Positions 11,454 through 18,995 of a stretch of 64,000 nt of DNA are shown one piece after another (the stretch's first letter is position 1; each line of letters begins with the position of its first letter). A program made the position numbers and the translations under genes. The notes under the pieces are model-generated. The model was not told where the DNA came from. It did no database searches and saw nothing but the letters and a program-made list of their open reading frames with translations. This stretch comes from Thiohalocapsa sp963695445. Its GTDB lineage: Bacteria > Pseudomonadota > Gammaproteobacteria > Chromatiales > Chromatiaceae. The DNA is taken from assembly GCA_963695445.1 (NCBI GenBank), contig CAVOGV010000012.1:1-64000 (forward strand), given 5' to 3'.

Positions 11454-12096
11454 GATCCACCTCGATGGTCAGAGGGGTACGCAAAACTTCAGTCCTTTAG
11501 GGGCAAGTTGCCACGTACGACGGTTGGTATCGGGGATGAAGACGCGCGGGGAGTAGGGTGGCCGACCGGAGGTCGACGCTCCGGCGGAGCAGCGGCGTCC
11601 TTGGGACCGCCGACTTCTAGTCGGCCCAGTGTCAGCTGGGCGATTCGGGGTTGGCGCGGCCCCGCTGGTTTGCTGTAGGTCCTCAAGGGTGCTAGGGCGG
11701 GGGTGGAGTCCGCGCGAGACGGAACTGGTTGCCTTCAGCAGTCGGCCACGAAGAGACATCGCCCTTCGGCTGCCATTGGCGGCTGTGCTTCGCAGACTAG
11801 GCATTGGATGATCCCGTATCCCGGTGGATTGGCCCGTTCCCAGCTCCCGCGGCGCCGCCTACAACCAGGTCTGATCGAAACCCCGAAACGAGCCGGCGAC
11901 CACCGCCACGCCGACCAGTTCCATTGCTGCGGTCGGCCGGCGGTAGTTCGCGGTCGTAAACGGCGCCGGAAGGTAACCCTGATTCGCGACCAGCGGAAAA
12001 CGCGGGTAGATGATGTGCAGCTGGCGTCGAAAATCGCCATGGCTCGAATAGAGCCCCGACAGCGAGCCTAAATCGCAGCCTCCGACGGGATATGCG
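11454..12096. other. Gene-free stretch with a palindromic repeat and a possible ORF remnant
   Basis: No complete gene. A perfect 7-bp hairpin (GCCGACT at 11609-11615, loop TCT, AGTCGGC at 11619-11625) sits next to a related imperfect one near 11560 (CCGACC / GGTCG) and resembles dispersed palindromic repeats of GC-rich genomes. On the minus strand an open frame of about 80 codons ends at 11859 and reads protein-like near its end (FPLVANQGYLPAPFTTANY ... AMELVGVAVVAGSFRGFD), but it lacks a start codon with a ribosome site and overlaps the downstream end of the gene at 12097; it may be the tail of a decayed gene. Confidence 0.35.
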
Positions 12097-12639
12097 CTAT
12101 GGGCTTGGATCCTGGCTGATTCCGGTGATAAAGCTCACGAAGTCGGTCTTGTGCTTCGCCACCACATCCGATGGGCCATAGAGTTGCGGGTACAGATTGC
12201 CGCGCGGCGTCTCCACCACCCCGGCCAGCAGGGTTCGGTTCGGCAACGCATCGCCAACCGGTCCAACGCCGACGCCGCGGGCATAGCTGCCGGTCAGTTC
12301 CACCAGCGTCGCCGGCAAGTTGCCGGTCAGCGGCGTGATGACGGGTTCAACCGGACCGTCGCCCGAACTGAATTGGGATGCCCAACGCGACACGTTGGCG
12401 TCGAGGCTGCCGCCCTGGCCGGGGCCAAAGTAGTAGACCACGAGTTCCGCGGCGCCTGCCTCGTCGGCTGCAGGCACCGTGAACTGCAGCAGCCGCATGC
12501 CGCTGCTCGGTTCGCTGGCGATCCAGTCCGCCGGCACCTCGCTGGTCATGTCGAGGAAGGACACCGACTGGCCATCTGCCAGGCAGGGGCTGGCGGTTAG
12601 CGCCAGAAAGAGCATCAACAGAGTGCGTGCTGGGGACAT
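12097..12639 (-). CDS. Secreted hypothetical protein
   Basis: 180 residues with a clear signal peptide (MSPARTLLMLFLALTASPCLA, cleavage before DGQSVSF). The mature part has the pattern of a small periplasmic beta-rich protein (FLDMTSEVPADWIASEPSSG, LLQFTVPAADEAGAAELVVY, TLLAGVVETPRGNLYPQLYG). It ends with FVSFITGISQDPSP. No family recognised; similar secreted proteins judge the fit of W and P residues only weakly. It stands alone on the minus strand with no clear operon partner. Confidence 0.6.
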   Translation of the reverse strand: MSPARTLLMLFLALTASPCLADGQSVSFLDMTSEVPADWIASEPSSGMRLLQFTVPAADEAGAAELVVYYFGPGQGGSLDANVSRWASQFSSGDGPVEPVITPLTGNLPATLVELTGSYARGVGVGPVGDALPNRTLLAGVVETPRGNLYPQLYGPSDVVAKHKTDFVSFITGISQDPSP

Positions 12640-12724
12640 GCTGGACTCCAGGGGTGAGGACGGCTAGGTCAGCAGTCAGCGTAGCAGATGGAGACCAGTG
12701 ATGCCGATGTGACAGAAGCTGTCG

Positions 12725-12994
12725 TTGTCTGTCGCCCGACGTTGGGCGGAACTCGCTGTACGCCTGCACGAGTGCACCTGCGTCACCACCGACGACCTGG
12801 TGTTGGCGGCGCTGCATGAAGCCACCACCTGGCGGTCGGCGCTCCCGCAAGCGGAAGGTACACTGCGGAACGTGCAGCGTGAGCTGCTGGTGCAGCGGGT
12901 CGGCTGCACACGCGTCAAGATCAGCCGGGCGCTGTCGCGACCCGTCGCCGGTGGCCAGGTTCGCCTCGAAGGTCGGCGCATCTTCCCTGCTTGA
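12725..12994 (+). pseudogene. Possible Crp/Fnr winged-helix remnant
   Basis: The end of this 89-codon frame, QRVGCTRVKISRALSRPV followed by GGQVRLEGRRIF, resembles the helix-turn-helix and wing of Crp/Fnr regulators (pattern VGCSRETVSRVLxxLxxxGLIxLxGRRI). The cyclic-nucleotide-binding domain is absent and the segment before the helix-turn-helix (CVTTDDLVLAALHEATTWRS) fits poorly. No ribosome site is evident. Probably a decayed fragment; chance similarity cannot be ruled out. Confidence 0.35.
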
Positions 12995-13030
12995 CTATCA
13001 GGGACGCGGCTGCGGTTCATCCCTGCCGGA

Positions 13031-13504
13031 TCACGTTTGACGAATCACGCCGGCGACGATGCCGAGGATCTGCAGCTCCTCGTGGCGCAGATAGATCGGC
13101 GCCATGTCCGGATTGGCCGGCTGCAGCCGGATACCGCTTGGCTCGACGAAGAAGCGCTTCAGCGTCACCCGCTCACCGTTGATCATCGCGACCACCGATT
13201 CGCCGTTCTCGGCGGTCTCGCGTCGCTCGACGATGATGATGTCGCCATCCTGGATCTGATCGTCGATCATGGAGTGTCCGCGCACCCGCAGCGCATAGCT
13301 GTTCTTGATCAGCCGTCGGTGTAGCAGATGCCGTGGCACCTGGACGGTCTCATGATCCTCCGGCGTCTCGATTGGCTGACCGGCGGTGACATAGCCGAGC
13401 AATGGCAGTTCAATGCCGGTTTCCACCGCCAGGTCCAGCGGCTCCAGCGCCGGATCCCAGGTCGGGCGGCTGCGTTTCGGACAAAGGTAGGCGACGGTCG
13501 ACAT
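13031..13504 (-). CDS. LexA/UmuD-like S24 peptidase without DNA-binding domain
   Basis: 157 residues from ATG 13504, chosen because GAGGA lies 7 bases upstream. The protein has the LexA autocleavage parts: Ala-Gly scissile bond in YVTAGQPIE, nucleophile Ser in RVRGHSMIDDQIQDGD, and base Lys in ERVTLKRFF. The N-terminal winged helix of LexA is missing; about 40 residues of unrelated sequence (MSTVAYLCPKRSRPTWDP) precede the cleavage site. In size and layout it is closer to UmuD or a repressor lacking its head. It is divergent from the full LexA at 13615, with a shared repeated operator between them, and is the source or sister of the fragment at 3437-3697. Inference: an SOS-linked, self-cleaving protein. 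Confidence 0.72.
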   Translation of the reverse strand: MSTVAYLCPKRSRPTWDPALEPLDLAVETGIELPLLGYVTAGQPIETPEDHETVQVPRHLLHRRLIKNSYALRVRGHSMIDDQIQDGDIIIVERRETAENGESVVAMINGERVTLKRFFVEPSGIRLQPANPDMAPIYLRHEELQILGIVAGVIRQT

Positions 13505-13550
13505 CGGCAGGTCCTCAGAGCAGGTGGCCGTGCAACCCGGCACGGTTGGG

Positions 13551-13598
13551 TTGTTCTCTTCTTGTTCTCCATGAGCGTAGCATAGACGAGGAGAACAA
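13551..13598. promoter_or_regulatory. Shared operator of the divergent LexA-like genes
   Basis: Three exact copies of an 8-mer lie in the 110 bases between the two divergent genes: TTGTTCTC at 13551-13558 and 13562-13569 (direct, 11-bp period), and its reverse complement GAGAACAA at 13591-13598. The GAAC/GTTC core recalls the GAAC-N4-GTTC LexA boxes of Gram-positive and some proteobacterial lineages rather than the E. coli CTG-N10-CAG box. Likely autoregulatory sites for the LexA at 13615. Confidence 0.55.
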
Positions 13599-13614
13599 AC
13601 AGGAAACACGCCCT

Positions 13615-14243
13615 ATGACCCTGACGCGACGACAACAGGAAATCCTCGACCGGCTGCGCAGGCGCGACGCCGCCGGTGAGCCGCCCCCGACCTTGGATGA
13701 ACTCTGTGCGCTGCTCGGCCTGCGCTCGCGGGGCTCGCTGCACAAGCACATTCAGGCGTTGGTCGCTGCCGGATTGGTGGAACCGCTGAATGGCCAGCAT
13801 CGTGGCGTTCGCCTGGTACCACAGTCGCAGCCAGACCCGACCGAGACCCAGACCAGGAGCGCGACGATCTGCTGCCGCTGTTGGGCAGGATCGCCGCCGG
13901 CCGTCCCATCGAGGCTATCGCCCAGCCCGAGCAGATCGAGGTGCCATCGCACCTGCGCACCAGCCGGCCATGCTACGTTTTACAGGTCGCAGGCGATTCC
14001 CTCTGTGAGGCCGGAATCCTTGATGGCGACTATGTCGTCATCGAACAGCGCGATCATGCCCGCAACGGCGAGATCGTCGTCGCGCTCATCCGCGGCGAGG
14101 AGGTGACTCTCAAGCGGATCATGCAGGAACCTGGCCGCGTGCTGCTCTATCCCGAGAACAGCGCGATGCAAGCGATGGAGTATCAACCCGACGAGGTGCA
14201 GATTCAGGGTGTGTTGGTGGGACAGATGCGGGCCTATCGATGA
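13615..14243 (+). CDS. lexA: LexA repressor (frameshifted)
   Basis: About 209 residues after one break near 13855. N-terminal LexA winged helix: MTLTRRQQEILDRLRRRDA ... PTLDELCALLGLRSRGSLHK ... ALVAAGLVEPLNGQHRGVRL. C-terminal S24 domain: LLPLLGRIAAGRPIEA with the Ala-Gly cleavage site, Ser in QVAGDSLCEAGILDGDYVVI, Lys in EEVTLKRIM. The catalytic Ser is in GDSL rather than GDSM. AGGA at 13601-13604 precedes ATG 13615. The repeated operator upstream suggests negative autoregulation and co-control of the head-less LexA-like gene on the other strand. Confidence 0.8.
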
Positions 14244-15250
14244 CTGGACGCCGGTGGGGTTCAAACGTCATTCCGGGGATCGTGGCAGCCACACGGATGG
14301 TTCGGGCGCCGTCAGCCGCGTCCGTTGCCGCGTCACAGCCGGGCTGTGCCTTAGAGTCCTTCGAAGTCGAGACAGCGAGACTGCACAAGACGCCCAGGAA
14401 GGTCTGAACGCCTTTCAGTGCCGAAAACCCAATCTGCGCGGTTTTCTCGAGGCCAATACACTACTTTACATAATATACATTATGCGCATATTTGGACATT
14501 CGGATGCAAGCCTCGGTCGCCGGTGCTGACGGCGATGCGCGGTGACCGTTTTCGGACGCAGCCACCCTGCCGGCTCGGCACCAAAGCCAAAGCCCCGGAC
14601 TTCCTCATCGCGCCTCTTCCTTTTCCTACTGCCCACGCGACGATACTGCGCCGAGCCGCACCATTCAGCAGCCGGCGGACGGTGAGGTCGTAGGCCCAAA
14701 CCTCCGTTATCGAAGCTGGTACGGGAGATCGAGGCGCGCTTCGAGACCGTCCGAGAGCATCCGGAGATCGGGCCGCGTCGGGATCGATTGGCCGAAGGCC
14801 TCCGCGTCCACTTCCATCGGTCCTCCGCCAGCAAGCCTCAGTTCGCCGCGCTGACGGCAAAGAGCGATCAGCGATGATCGTATCTGGCGCCGGCCGTTGC
14901 GCTGCCCCCCAATCATCGCCGCCTTCGCGGGCTTCGTCCCCAGCTCGCCTCTTCTTTGTCCTACCACCAAAGCAGCGCTGTAGCGCCAGGCTTCCAGCAC
15001 TAACCTTCCCTGGGGCGAAGGATAATCGAGCGCCGGCGCATCAGCATGCTCATCACTGGCGCTTCAATCTGTGCGCTCCTTCACTGCGCGGCGTAAACGG
15101 CGCTGTAGACTAGATAACGAACGCTCGTGAATGCTTTGCCCGCTCCGGCGACACAGGAGTAGGTTTTAGGTTTGAGGGCGCCGAACCGTTGCGGCCGGCT
15201 GCTTCCAGCGCGGCGGCTGCTGCACGGATTATCGACTCGAGGAGGAAATC
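14244..15250. other. 1-kb gene-free terminus region around dif
   Basis: No convincing gene in about 1 kb. The stretch 14440-14500 is markedly AT-richer than its surroundings and contains the dif site. One minus-strand frame and a plus-strand frame ending at 14876 (LVREIEARFETVREHPEIG) look partly protein-like but have no start codon with a ribosome site and no family match; they may be decayed. Confidence 0.5.
14463..14490 (-). other. dif: XerCD dif site (chromosome dimer resolution)
   Basis: Read on the minus strand: XerC arm TATGCGCATAA, central hexamer TGTATA, XerD arm TTATGTAAAGT. The gammaproteobacterial dif consensus is RNTKCGCATAA, TGTATA, TTATGTTAAAT; only about three of 28 positions differ, and the central hexamer and the inner parts of both arms are exact. 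XerC/XerD with FtsK act here to resolve chromosome dimers at the end of replication. The surrounding kilobase is gene-free, as often seen at dif. Alternatives: a dif-like site in an Xer-integrated element; no second copy is seen in this window. Confidence 0.88.
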
Positions 15251-15640
15251 ATGCGCCGAGACGGTAGCCCTGTCGTACTTTTCCTGTCAGCGGTACCGCC
15301 GGGCGCGACCCGGAAGGAGCTCAAGCAATTCGTTCGCCAAGGGCTGGTGGAAGCTGGTTATCGCGGCTTTGGGCTGTTGCTGGCGATCTCCCGTTGCTCT
15401 ATTTTCCGTCTGACAGACCCCGTGACTGGCAAGAGCGAATGCCATGCGCTGGTCCAGATCAAGCCGGCAAGCGTTGCTCTAAAGGCCATCCCTGCCCTAA
15501 ACGGCAAAAAGCTGAAAGGCGCGAAAATGGCCGTCAGGCGTTACTATCAGCGCGGGAGCATCGGCTACTCGTACGCGTCGCCCCGCTGTCTACAGGAGCG
15601 CCGGCGGGCTGCACTCATGATTGAACTCATCGATTCGTGA
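15251..15640 (+). CDS. RRM-domain RNA-binding protein
   Basis: 129 residues with one RNA-recognition motif. VVLFLSAVPPGATRKELKQF contains the RNP2 strand (LFLSAVP) and first helix; SECHALVQIKPASVALKAIP corresponds to RNP1 and helix 2; LKGAKMAVRRYY is the last strand. The RNP1 aromatic positions are partly replaced (HALVQI), so RNA affinity is uncertain. The tail is Arg-rich. A strong GGAGG lies 5 bases before ATG 15251. It stands alone just to the right of dif. Confidence 0.72.
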   Translation: MRRDGSPVVLFLSAVPPGATRKELKQFVRQGLVEAGYRGFGLLLAISRCSIFRLTDPVTGKSECHALVQIKPASVALKAIPALNGKKLKGAKMAVRRYYQRGSIGYSYASPRCLQERRRAALMIELIDS

Positions 15641-15806
15641 CGCCCGTGAATGGCGGCGTGATGTCTATGATCACTGCCGCTAGTTCGAGGCATGCAACGC
15701 CTTCTGCATCTGTAACCGGCTTGGCCATACCGATGGCAGCTTGACGTCGCGCACGGCCTCGCGGAAAGTGCCGGGTCAGTTCTTCGACGCCAATGGGTTT
15801 GGGTTG

Positions 15807-16556
15807 ATGTTTCAACTGGACCGGATTACCAAATGCTACGGCTCGACGGCGGCACTGGATGCAGTGACGTTGACGGTCGAGCCGGGACGCACCACGGCAC
15901 TGATCGGTCCGTCCGGCTGCGGTAAGTCGACGCTATTGCGGATGCTAATCGGGCTTATCGAGCCGGATTCCGGGCGCGTGCTATTCGACGGCGAAGCGCT
16001 GCATCCCGGCAACGTGCGTGCCGTGCGTCGGCGAATGGGTTACGTGATCCAGCAAGGTGGCCTGTTTCCGCACATGACCGCCCGCGAGAATGTCACCTTG
16101 ATGGCCTCCCAGCTCGGCTGGCGCCCAGAGCGAATCGAGCCGCGACTAGCTGAACTCGCGGAGCTGACGCATTTTCCGTTGGACGGACTTGACCGCTATC
16201 CGCTGGAGCTCTCCGGCGGTCAGAACCAGCGCGTCAGCCTGATGCGCGCGCTGATGCTCGATCCGGAGGTGCTGCTACTGGACGAGCCGCTCGGCGCTTT
16301 GGACCCGATGATCCGCTACGAGTTGCAGGAAGATTTGAAACAGGTCTTCGCGGCGCTTGGAAAGACGGTCGTCATCGTCACTCACGATCTGGCAGAGGCC
16401 GGTTTTCTGGCGCAGACCATTGTGCTGATGCGTGCCGGGCGCGTGGTGCAGGCCGGCAGCCTCAGCGACATGGTGACGGCACCAGCGGAGCCATTCGTCG
16501 AGCAATTCGTGCGCGCTCAGCGCAGCCATCTGGACGCCTTCGGGGAACAGTCATGA
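15807..16556 (+). CDS. Osmoprotectant (quaternary amine) ABC transporter ATP-binding protein
   Basis: About 249 residues from ATG 15807 (MFQLDRITKCYGSTAALDAV), the conserved family start. Walker A LIGPSGCGKSTLLRML, Q-loop YVIQQGGLFPHMTARENV, signature LSGGQNQRVSLMRALMLDPE, Walker B VLLLDEPLGALDPMIRYEL, H-loop VIVTHDLAEAG. VIQQGGLFPHMTARENV and LGALDPMIR are characteristic of OpuCA/OpuBA/ProV-like choline, carnitine and glycine-betaine importers. There is no C-terminal CBS pair, so this is the short form. The stop overlaps the start of the membrane component (16553), a coupled two-gene operon. Confidence 0.85.
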   Translation: MFQLDRITKCYGSTAALDAVTLTVEPGRTTALIGPSGCGKSTLLRMLIGLIEPDSGRVLFDGEALHPGNVRAVRRRMGYVIQQGGLFPHMTARENVTLMASQLGWRPERIEPRLAELAELTHFPLDGLDRYPLELSGGQNQRVSLMRALMLDPEVLLLDEPLGALDPMIRYELQEDLKQVFAALGKTVVIVTHDLAEAGFLAQTIVLMRAGRVVQAGSLSDMVTAPAEPFVEQFVRAQRSHLDAFGEQS

Positions 16557-18106
16557 TGATCGTCTCCCGATTCGTGGCCCGACTACTCACGGCGGTGTTA
16601 CTGGCCGGGATGGTGGCATGTTTGGCTTCAGGCTGTACGCGAACCGACGGCGAGGTCTCGATCGGCAGCAAGAAATTCACCGAGGGCATCGTACTTGGGG
16701 AGGTGCTGACGGCGTTGGTGGCTGACGCGGACATTCCCGTGCGCCACCGTCGCGCCCTGGGCGGCACCCGCATTGTTTACAACGCCTTGGCCAATGGCGA
16801 GATCGACGCCTATGTCGAATACTCCGGCACGCTGATTCACGAGGTGCTCGCCGACGCCGGCCTGGACGCCGCCGCGGACCCGGCGACGGTGCGTGAGCAA
16901 CTGGCTGCCCGTCTCGCCGAAGACGGCATCCGTCTCGGGGGTGCCATCGGTTTCGAGAACAACTTCGCCCTCGGCGTTCCGAAGCCCCGCGCAACCGAGC
17001 TGGGGCTTGCGCGTATCTCCGACCTGCGCGCCCACCCTGACCTGCGCCTGCGCTTCGGCAACGAGTTCATGGACCGCGCCGACGGCTGGCCGGGCATACG
17101 CGACTTCTACGCCCTGCCCCAACGCGATGTGCGCGGGGTCGAGCACGAGCTGGCCTACCGCGCCCTCGGCTCCGGCGATGCAGACGTTACCGAGCTGTAC
17201 ACCACCGATGCCGAGATCGCCTATTACGACCTGCGCACGCTGGATGACGACCGCCGCTATTTCCGTCGCTACGATGCGCTGCTGCTGTACCGGATCGACC
17301 TGGAGCAGCGCCAGCCCGAGGCGGTCGCCGCGCTGAAACGCAGCGTCGGCCTGATCGATGCGCCGCAGATGATCGCGATGAACGCTGGGGTGAAGATCGA
17401 TGGTCGCTCCGAGGCGGAGGTGGCGGCCGATCTGCTGCGTACCGAACTGGGTATCGACCGAGCGCCACCGCCGGATGGATTCATCGCGCGGCTGCTGCGC
17501 CATACCTGGGAGCATGCGTTCCTGGTCGGCATCTCGCTGACGGCGGCGGTCTTGGTGGCGGTGCCGCTCGGCATCGTCGCCGCGTATCGGCGCCGACTCG
17601 GACAGATCGTACTCGGCGTCGTCGGCGTCGCGCAGACCATCCCGGCACTGGCGCTGCTGGTGTTCATGATTCCGTTGTTCGGCATCGGCGCGGGACCGGC
17701 GCTGGTGGCGTTGTTTCTCTACAGCCTGCTGCCCATCGTCCGTAACACACATGCCGGCATGACCGGCATCTCGGCCGTCGCTGCTGGAATCCGCCGAGGC
17801 CCTCGGCCTGCCGTCCCGGCGCCCGGCTGCGCCGCATCGAATTGCCGCTGGCCATGCCCACGGTGCTGGCCGGTATCAAGACGGCCGCGGTGATCAACGT
17901 CGGCGCCGCCACCCTTGGCGCGCTGATCGGCGCCGGCGGCTATGGTCAGCCGATCCTGGCCGGTATTCGGCTCGACGACACCGCGTTGATTCTCGGAGGG
18001 TGCGGTGCCAGCGGCCCTGTTCGCGCTGGCTGCCAGTTGGTTGTTCGAGCGCGCTGAGCAGGCGGTGGTGCCGCGGGGTATTCGCGGACGCGCTGGTGGT
18101 GGGTAG
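16553..18106 (+). CDS. Osmoprotectant ABC transporter: substrate-binding protein fused to permease (frame breaks)
   Basis: N-terminal lipoprotein-like signal (LLAGMVACLASGC), then an OpuBC/OsmF-type binding domain: VSIGSKKFTEGIVLGEVLTA, GTRIVYNALANGEIDAYVEY, DVTELYTTDAEIAYYDL. From about residue 310 an OpuBB-type permease follows: LRHTWEHAFLVGISLTAAVL, GVAQTIPALALLVFMIPLFG, LYSLLPIVRNTHAG, LESAEALGLP, AAVINVGAATLGALIGAGGY. Frame breaks near 17775, 17815 and 18000 interrupt the permease; joined, it ends at TAG 18104-18106. The order binding-protein then permease is the reverse of the well-known permease-SBP fusions of Firmicutes. Likely transports betaine, choline or a related osmolyte into the cytoplasm. 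Confidence 0.8.
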
Positions 18107-18221
18107 CGGCGCATGGTGCGGATAGTTCTTGAAGGCTGAATCTCGCCGCTGCCTGCGTCATCTGGTCGAAAACCTCCGCCAATCGCCTAACGATGATCAA
18201 ATCCCCTACCGGAGATGAAAG

Positions 18222-18648
18222 ATGAAAATGCGCTCATCCCGACTGCCGTCTCTCTTCTCCCTCGCGTTGTTGCGTGCATTTGGCAGCTGCACCATCCATT
18301 GCCGCGGCGCAAGGCGTGCCCATCATCGGACAAGACATCGCCTACGCATCCGGAGGCATCGGTGTCAACGAGCGCGAGGAAATGCAGGCGATGATGGCTG
18401 ACTACAGCCTCAAGCTGGCATTTGCCGTCGAGGGTTCCGGTGCCTATCTAAGCGAAGTCTCGGTGACGGTGCAGCGGGGCGCGGAAACAGTCTTCCAGGT
18501 GGCGGATGTCGGACCCTGGCTGTTCGTGAAGCTGCCGGCCGGGAGCTACCTCGTCATCGCGGTGAGCGGCGAGCAGACCAAAGAGGCCACGATCGAGGTG
18601 CCGGAAAGCGGACTCGCCGACGCGGTTCTCCGCTTTCCCGAGTCCTGA
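18222..18648 (+). CDS. Secreted protein with a carboxypeptidase-regulatory-like domain (frameshifted signal)
   Basis: ATG 18222 follows GGAGATGAAAG and starts a signal-like segment (MKMRSSRLPSLFSLALLR); the frame shifts near 18270 and continues LAAAPSIAAAQGVPIIGQDI. The mature part, about 110 residues, has MMADYSLKLAFAVEGSGAYL, SVTVQRGAETVFQVADVGPW and FVKLPAGSYLVIAVSGEQ, a beta-sandwich pattern of CarboxypepD_reg/DUF4198-like proteins. Periplasmic; function unknown. The gene converges with the minus-strand gene ending at 18652, 3 bases away. Confidence 0.58.
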
Positions 18649-18651
18649 CGG

Positions 18652-18972
18652 TCAAGGCTTCGGCAGGCATTCCTCGGCAACGTAACGCTTCAGATAGCGT
18701 TGGCCCTTGATCAGCGCGTTGCCGGCGACCACCAGCAACAACAGGGCCAGTGAAAGCGTCACCGGTGCCAACTTCGGCACCAAGCCAAGCAACAGCAACG
18801 CCGCAAGCAAGACAACGGCACCGAAGGTGAGGACGTTGCGGCGCGTCTCGGCCTGCACTTGCCGCACCGCAGCCGCGCTGTCGACTCCAGCGGCCGCGAG
18901 TTTGTCGCGCAGCGCGGCATAGCCGGCGGCGTCACGCTGTTGAAGACGCCCAAACGGATCATTCAGATTCAT
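18652..18972 (-). CDS. Small two-TM membrane protein
   Basis: 106 residues. N-terminal helical stretch (GRLQQRDAAGYAALRDKLAA, TRRNVLTFG) followed by two adjoining transmembrane segments (GAVVLLAALLLLGLVP and VTLSLALLLLVVAGNALI), with a cytoplasmic tail RYLKRYVAEECLPKP. No family recognised. It starts 24 bases after maeB on the same strand and is probably the last gene of that transcript. Confidence 0.55.
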   Translation of the reverse strand: MNLNDPFGRLQQRDAAGYAALRDKLAAAGVDSAAAVRQVQAETRRNVLTFGAVVLLAALLLLGLVPKLAPVTLSLALLLLVVAGNALIKGQRYLKRYVAEECLPKP

Positions 18973-18995
18973 CTGCGCGATCCCGTCTTCCCCGG

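Noticed and set aside
14465..14492. TTTACA with CATATT as a sigma-70 promoter, or the CATAAT/ATTATG palindrome as a repressor operator
   Set aside because: The same bases match dif over 28 positions, which explains the palindrome and AT-richness better, and there is no gene within 700 bases downstream.
14707..15000. Minus-strand hypothetical gene of 97 codons beside dif
   Set aside because: No ribosome site, no family, and composition typical of shadow frames.
10801..15250. A prophage or integrative element around dif
   Set aside because: No integrase, phage structural gene, transposase or second dif copy could be identified; toxin-antitoxin and LexA-like genes alone are not enough.
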